A stretch of DNA of 64,000 nt, taken from the NCBI GenBank assembly GCA_033182465.1, contig CP137319.1, forward strand, positions 2,418,001-2,482,000, written 5' to 3'. Under the pieces are notes generated by a model that saw only the letters and a program-made list of their open reading frames with translations, searched no databases and was not told the DNA's origin. Below, piece after piece: positions 59,690 to 64,000 of this stretch (the stretch's first letter is position 1; the number at the start of each line of letters is the position of its first letter). A program made the translations under genes and the position numbers. This stretch comes from Sanghuangporus weigelae. Lineage: Eukaryota; Basidiomycota; Agaricomycetes; Hymenochaetales; Hymenochaetaceae.

Positions 59690-60650
59690 GCTGTACACTT
59701 TCACTCCATCGAGCGATGACAGGCACAATGGATTGCAGCCAACCGGTCTGTTGTTCAGGCTTCTTAGTCTGCTCGGGCTTGAAATGCGAAGATGAAATCA
59801 AAGATGTTGATGGACCTAGCTCCAGACACTGCTGCAATTGCTGTTCAGAGCATTGACCGGATGGGATAGGTACATGTACTGACCTGTACTATAAAACGAC
59901 TCACATACCACAACTATACAAGTCATCAAATGAACTCAATCTCACATATTCCAAAAGCCCCAATTAGAAGATGATTTCAGCCGAAAGAATCAGATTTTTT
60001 GCTGTTGAACTGCATAAGCGATGGCAGATGCAATGCTGAGAGAGGAATCCTGCAAATAGCCATGCCGGCATGTTGCCCTGCTCTATCATAAACAGCACAA
60101 GACATGCCACAAAAACTCAGCCATGGATAGCCTTGGGTATAGCATGATTTATGCCACTCAAATCAGATCATTGCATGGAATAATTCGTAAGCTACGATTT
60201 TTGCATTGCCTGAGAGAGATCGTGAGTATGGACTTAATGAGGATGTCTTTTTTTGTTCCACCACATACACACAACATCTTTGGGATATAGTTACATCGTT
60301 GGAGGCACGCTTTCTTACTCTTTCTTTACGTGGTTATATCATATTTTATTGTACAGTATTTCCCGAGAAATATACTGTTTAATTTGTTTTTGGCTTTTGA
60401 GGGAACGACGCATGTCAAAAAACACGTGAATTTCGGCTTTTGCCATTACTTTTGCAAATGGCTGTAAGGAACACAATGAAAGTATGTTCTAGGCACAAGC
60501 ATGGCGTGCAATGGTCAGAATACTATGTTGTTGGTGTGGACTAGTATACGCGCTAAGCCCTAGACCCAGACGTAAAACGTTTACATAATCGACATAATCA
60601 ACAATTGTAATGCAGCAACATAAGAATTCTACACCTGTGAGCATCAAACA
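59690..60650 (-). other. Remnant coding-like stretch, then gene-free sequence
   Basis: Directly beside B3, the minus strand reads QQCLELGPSTSLISSSHFKP and continues toward ARWSESVQ before being cut by the repeat. Composition is protein-like, but no domain or start is secure. Nothing supported between ~60250 and 60650. Confidence 0.3.
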
Positions 60651-61065
60651 GCCGACATGTTATTTTGAAGTAAATACACCGAGTCTCGCTGTCTTGTCCA
60701 TGAAATGGACAAAATAGAATATGAGAAGAATAGGTGCGAGTGTCGGCAGACTACGTATAAATAAACGAATAGGGGAAAGTAGTGAGACTGAAATTGTGGA
60801 TAAGAATCGGATCAGCGATGGAGCATTATCATCTTTACAATGGCTTTTGGCATTTCGACAAACTGAAAACAACTTGGGAATTTGAAGCGTAGCGAGGCAA
60901 GGCTGGTCCGTAGGCAAATCTGCATAATAGATAACCATTACTATTCTTTCTGTTTTGAAGGAGCTGAACACGTGGATCAGTCAACAATAGAAGCGAACGA
61001 ATATGAGTGCTATTACTCACGGTCGTAGGTTTTCATCTGAATTGGTAGTGTCATGAATAGCAGCT
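60651..61065. other. Gene-free stretch
   Basis: Short minus-strand frames without domains; possibly 3' UTR and spacer of the next gene. Confidence 0.35.
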
Positions 61066-61718
61066 TCAAGCAGTTGGTAGGTATTCGACAAGAAGGTTCT
61101 CGATCGTTTTAATGCGACACTCCAGTGCCTCCTTTCGAGCCTCCGAGATAGCTTCTCTGATCTTCTTCTTTGCTAGCGCCTTTTTGTTTTCTTCCACGTC
61201 AAGCTGCGCCTCTAACATATTTATCTTGTCAATGAGGGCTCTCGCATTTCTATGGATCGTTTCCCGGATAGACTCTGAGGAGCGAAACGGTATTAGGTCG
61301 CTCGTCGAGAGAAGCAACTTGGAGCAAGGCTCACCCAGACCAGGAGTGGGCTGATGACCAAACGTGTAGACTGGTTCTCCTTGCATGTCTTCTATCGAAT
61401 TCAGTCAGATATCTTGGATGAAAGATTATCGCACGGAACCCCTGACTTACTGAATTCGTAGTCAATCTCTTTGGCAATGACCTCGAGAGAAAACGGGTTG
61501 TTGATGACGGATGACTCTGACGTGATTGACCAGTTGTCCATCGGAGACAGAGGGGTAGGGGTAGGGGTAGAACGAGCGCCAAACAGTGGTACTGACTGAG
61601 AAAACGAAGTAGGCCATTCGGACGAGTGCCACAATTTGTGAGGAGTGTACTTGAACGCCTCAGGATCACCCCATGAACGTCGGGAAATGCGGACTTCACC
61701 CTGATTTGACTCAACCAT
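61066..61718 (-). CDS. Small coiled-coil protein, unknown function
   Basis: Exon 1 is 61718..61451 and exon 2 is 61391..61066, phase 1, giving 197 residues. I do not recognise it. The N-terminal half is Ser/Thr/Pro-rich (WGDPEAFKYTPHKLWHSSEW). The C-terminal ~75 residues form a clear amphipathic coiled coil rich in Ala, Lys and Glu (NARALIDKINMLEAQLDVEE, KKALAKKKIREAISEARKEA). This suggests a protein-interaction role. No signal peptide or TM segment. The open frame 61331..61714 on the same strand is a shadow in another frame. Confidence 0.6.
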
Positions 61719-61978
61719 ATCGCAAAGGCAGTACTGTGAGAAGAGCTATGAGAAGTAAAGGGGATGTTCCAGATTCTATGGCAAGTTTGTCTTGATATCT
61801 GCGTTTAAGTAATGCAGATGTGAAGGGAACCGCAGCCCCAAATAGGAGTTGCGTTAGCAATCCGCAGAGAAAAGAGGAACACTGACTCAGTCAGTAGCTC
61901 TCGGAGTCACATATCATCCCTGCATTTTTTTCCGCGCCGTGTATTTGAGAGTGTAAACCCGAAGCGAGCCGGTGTTCT

Positions 61979-62446
61979 CTAAGAAAGGAGTTCTCGTGAA
62001 GAGTTGCGCAGTACATCCCCAGGAATGCGCATAATTGGATCGCAACTCTCGGAATCAATACGTGGTATAGACTTCTCCTTCAGGCAGGATGGAATCCACA
62101 GGTCTCTTGAACGGCCAAAGGGGGAAATCGTACCAGTTCGAGTGTCTTCAATGTACTGTGTACACTTGAAAGCGTTGCCGCAAATTTTAGCCTCTGTTTT
62201 CCTTATCCCGACGCTGTTCTCAAACAAGCCCCATCCAATCATTATAAAGCTGTCCCGAAGCAAGTTTTTCTCCGCGCTACATCTTCCATGTAAGCCTTGA
62301 ATGCAGGCTTCAATATGCGTGACATAAAAAGTAAACGACAAGATGAAGCCGGGTATTGCCGAGATATGTGTGATCGGCATCCCGACATCCGAATCGGAAA
62401 GAACGATCATGATGACATCATTTATGGTTTCAGTTGGATATCTCAT
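61979..62446 (-). CDS. Hypothetical protein, weak support
   Basis: A single open frame of 155 codons on the minus strand with mixed composition and one hydrophobic segment (GFILSFTFYVTHIEACI). No domain is recognised and there is no splice support. It is divergent to the gene at 62549, with only ~100 bp between starts, which would fit a shared promoter if real. Confidence 0.3.
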   Translation of the reverse strand: MRYPTETINDVIMIVLSDSDVGMPITHISAIPGFILSFTFYVTHIEACIQGLHGRCSAEKNLLRDSFIMIGWGLFENSVGIRKTEAKICGNAFKCTQYIEDTRTGTISPFGRSRDLWIPSCLKEKSIPRIDSESCDPIMRIPGDVLRNSSRELLS

Positions 62447-62548
62447 AAGTCACAACGCGAAATATTGAAGTTTTAATTCTGATTCCGACTCTCAGCATCC
62501 ATCTACTCTATTCTTCGCAAGTTGCTGTACTTGATACCGAAAAACACC

Positions 62549-63189
62549 ATGTCATCGACGCTCATCAGCGCAGTTCGTCAGATTACCTCAAGGGCAGTGG
62601 CACGTCCGTTGGCAGCGGCGAGGCTTGAGTCAACCAGGTATTTAAAGTGCTATTCTCCGATCTAATGAATTGCTGCGGTCCTAATAGTGAAAGACTTTAC
62701 TCCAGGTATATGCGCAATCCAGATTCCATTAGGAACTATTGATTGTGATGCAGAACATCCTCAGTACCGTGCATGATAATGATCCGGACGTATGGCGAAA
62801 ATATTTCTTCCCTGCTCATTGGTGCTCTTGCTAATTCGTCACAGACGCTCGAACGTGAAAAGCGGAAGAACCTTTCAGGGAAGCAATACAAGACTTCGTC
62901 GCCACACGAACATGCTCCCGGCTGGAACGAATATCTCGCCTCAGCGTCGGAGGCAGCTGTGAAGGCCGACGGCGACCGTTCTGACGGCGGTCCTGAGGTC
63001 CTTCAGAAGAAAACTACCGAGCACATCCGAGCACGTTATGAGGCAGACGAGGATGACAGCACGGATGGAAATACGCAAGCAGGCCAAGGATTTCAGAAAG
63101 AGACTGTTCGGGGTCCCTTAGGGAGTGCTAAGGGCAATGTCGCAAAGCCAAAAAGCAGGACTGAAGGTGTTGCGGGCGGAAAACCGTGA
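62549..63189 (+). CDS. Small conserved hypothetical protein, possible mitochondrial presequence
   Basis: Exon 1 is 62549..62637: MSSTLISAVRQITSRAVARP, an Arg/Ser/Ala-rich, acid-free N-terminus like a mitochondrial presequence. After two or three further introns the last exon (to 63189) encodes SQTLEREKRKNLSGKQYKTS, HEHAPGWNEYLASASEAAVK and HIRARY, then a Gly/Lys-rich tail. The middle of the protein is strongly hydrophilic. I have a sense of a conserved basidiomycete family with the APGWNExLASxSEAxVKAD motif but no known function. Exact borders between 62638 and 62850 are unsure because more than one splice path keeps frame. Confidence 0.6.
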
Positions 63190-63472
63190 AAGATGTCAAA
63201 CCTGATATATCCTTGCATGTACGTATCGCTTTACGGCCAGAACTTCTCAATATTCATGTATTCATTCGCAGATTTTCATCCAATAGCTCTGCTTCATTCA
63301 TTCGATTAATATTCACAGATCAAAACATGATTGCTTTCTTTGTACATGAATCGAGATCGTTTTCTCGTTCTATTTTTGGTTTGTGGGCGAGAACATCCAA
63401 CGGCAATATTGCTTTAAAGAAAATCTTCACCTGTTACCTGTTCCCTCGACTCGCTCGCTTTCTTTCACGAGC
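63190..63472. other. Convergent 3' region
   Basis: Short spacer between two convergent genes; no gene seen. Confidence 0.4.
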
Positions 63473-64000
63473 TCAAATAGATCTTGCGCGTCTCCGAAGT
63501 TGACGTGAAGTTCCGAGATTCACATTATTTGTCGCGCAGTCGTCTACGGCGTATAGTGATGACTCTCCGTCAGTGCCTTCGAAGGTCTCGATTGTGAACG
63601 GCTGACGGTGCTGCACGGCATGAATCATCCAGCTTTCGGAATTTGACTGCTGTAAATTCTGCTGAGAAACCCAGAGGGATTTCAATACCGATAGAAGTCG
63701 AAGGATACCTACCTGATGCAGAATGAGCAGCAGACTTCTCAGCTGTCTCTGGGTATCCAGAAGCATTTCTCGCGCGTTGTCGATCTTCTCCTGAACGTCA
63801 TCAAGTTTCTGCGAAATTGTGGCGGACAAGTTCAGCGCGTCATCCTCGTCTGCGAGGCCACCCTTTTCGTCTTCGAACGTCTTCTCCTTTCTGGATTGGG
63901 ATTCTCCGTTTATCTCGTCATAGCTGTCCCGCACACCGTCTGGTGAATCCGTCTCGATACTTCTTACGATCTCCTCCATGCCTTTGTCGTTTACGATCTT
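63473..64000 (-). CDS. Coiled-coil protein, partial (5' end beyond window)
   Basis: Minus strand, open to the window edge, so the ATG at 63979 may be internal (upstream in-frame residues KIVNDKG). Exon 63713 and upward joins exon 63661..63473 over a 51-nt phase-0 intron (63712..63662). Acidic N-terminal part, then a coiled coil (SATISQKLDDVQEKIDNARE, MLLDTQRQLRSLLLILHQ) and a C-terminal segment ending RQLRRRARSI. No recognised domain. Confidence 0.6.
   Translation of the reverse strand, partial: KIVNDKGMEEIVRSIETDSPDGVRDSYDEINGESQSRKEKTFEDEKGGLADEDDALNLSATISQKLDDVQEKIDNAREMLLDTQRQLRSLLLILHQVGILRLLSVLKSLWVSQQNLQQSNSESWMIHAVQHRQPFTIETFEGTDGESSLYAVDDCATNNVNLGTSRQLRRRARSI

Noticed and set aside
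61331-61714. A Leu-rich 127-codon frame on the minus strand
   Set aside because: Shadow frame of the two-exon coiled-coil gene, whose splice sites and phase are consistent.

Overview
The window looks like chromosomal DNA of a filamentous basidiomycete, most likely an agaricomycete. Nearly every host gene is cut by many introns of about 48-65 nt with GT-AG borders and CTAAC/CTGAC-type branch sites. The gene set (Hua1-like protein, Rds1-type ferritin-like protein, MCT-type transporter, P450, Baeyer-Villiger-type monooxygenase, tyrosinase, ZNFX1-like helicase) and a chromodomain Ty3/Gypsy element fit that group. I rebuilt exon structures by hand from splice sites, phase and family motifs, so end points are firmer than some internal borders.

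Layout. 0-3.4 kb: the 3' part of a Hua1-like zinc-ribbon protein and a secreted ferritin-like (Rds1-type) protein. 3.7-12.7 kb: an MCT-family transporter (minus strand, with one in-frame stop), a cytochrome P450, a cytidine deaminase with a MITE in its promoter, and a 15-exon FAD monooxygenase. 13.5-13.9 kb: a Tc1/mariner-type MITE. 14.2-19.9 kb: three tandem paralogs of an unrecognised family, two apparently intact and one decayed. Their N-terminal domain has a pattern I tentatively compare with gasdermin pore-forming domains, followed by a variable acidic linker and a conserved short tail. 22.9-24.6 kb: a secreted tyrosinase. 25.8-27.9 kb: a multi-pass membrane protein. 29-31.1 kb: two minus-strand F-box-like paralogs, one apparently frameshifted. 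32.6-41.0 kb: a very long ZNFX1-like RNA helicase with CCCH, SF1 helicase, NFX1-type and RZ-type zinc-finger regions.

41.5-59.7 kb is a repeat island. It has a short inverted-repeat element at its left edge, then nested LTR-type repeats: two opposed ~1.8-2.0 kb TG...CA repeats (family A), two opposed ~1.5 kb TG...CA repeats with clean 5-bp target duplications (family B), pieces of an older repeat D, and one whole-looking chromovirus (Ty3/Gypsy, 6.6 kb). The chromovirus has LTRs that look identical and an 11-nt primer-binding site that matches its own LTR, as in Tf1-type self-priming elements. 60-64 kb returns to small host genes: a coiled-coil protein, a hypothetical ORF, a small conserved protein with a possible mitochondrial presequence, and a partial coiled-coil gene running off the right end.

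How genes may work together: the transporter, P450 and Baeyer-Villiger-type enzyme lie close together and could serve one oxidative pathway, but no scaffold-forming enzyme is seen and the transporter carries a stop. The tandem family and the ZNFX1-like helicase are the best candidates for defence or self/non-self functions. That reading is inference.
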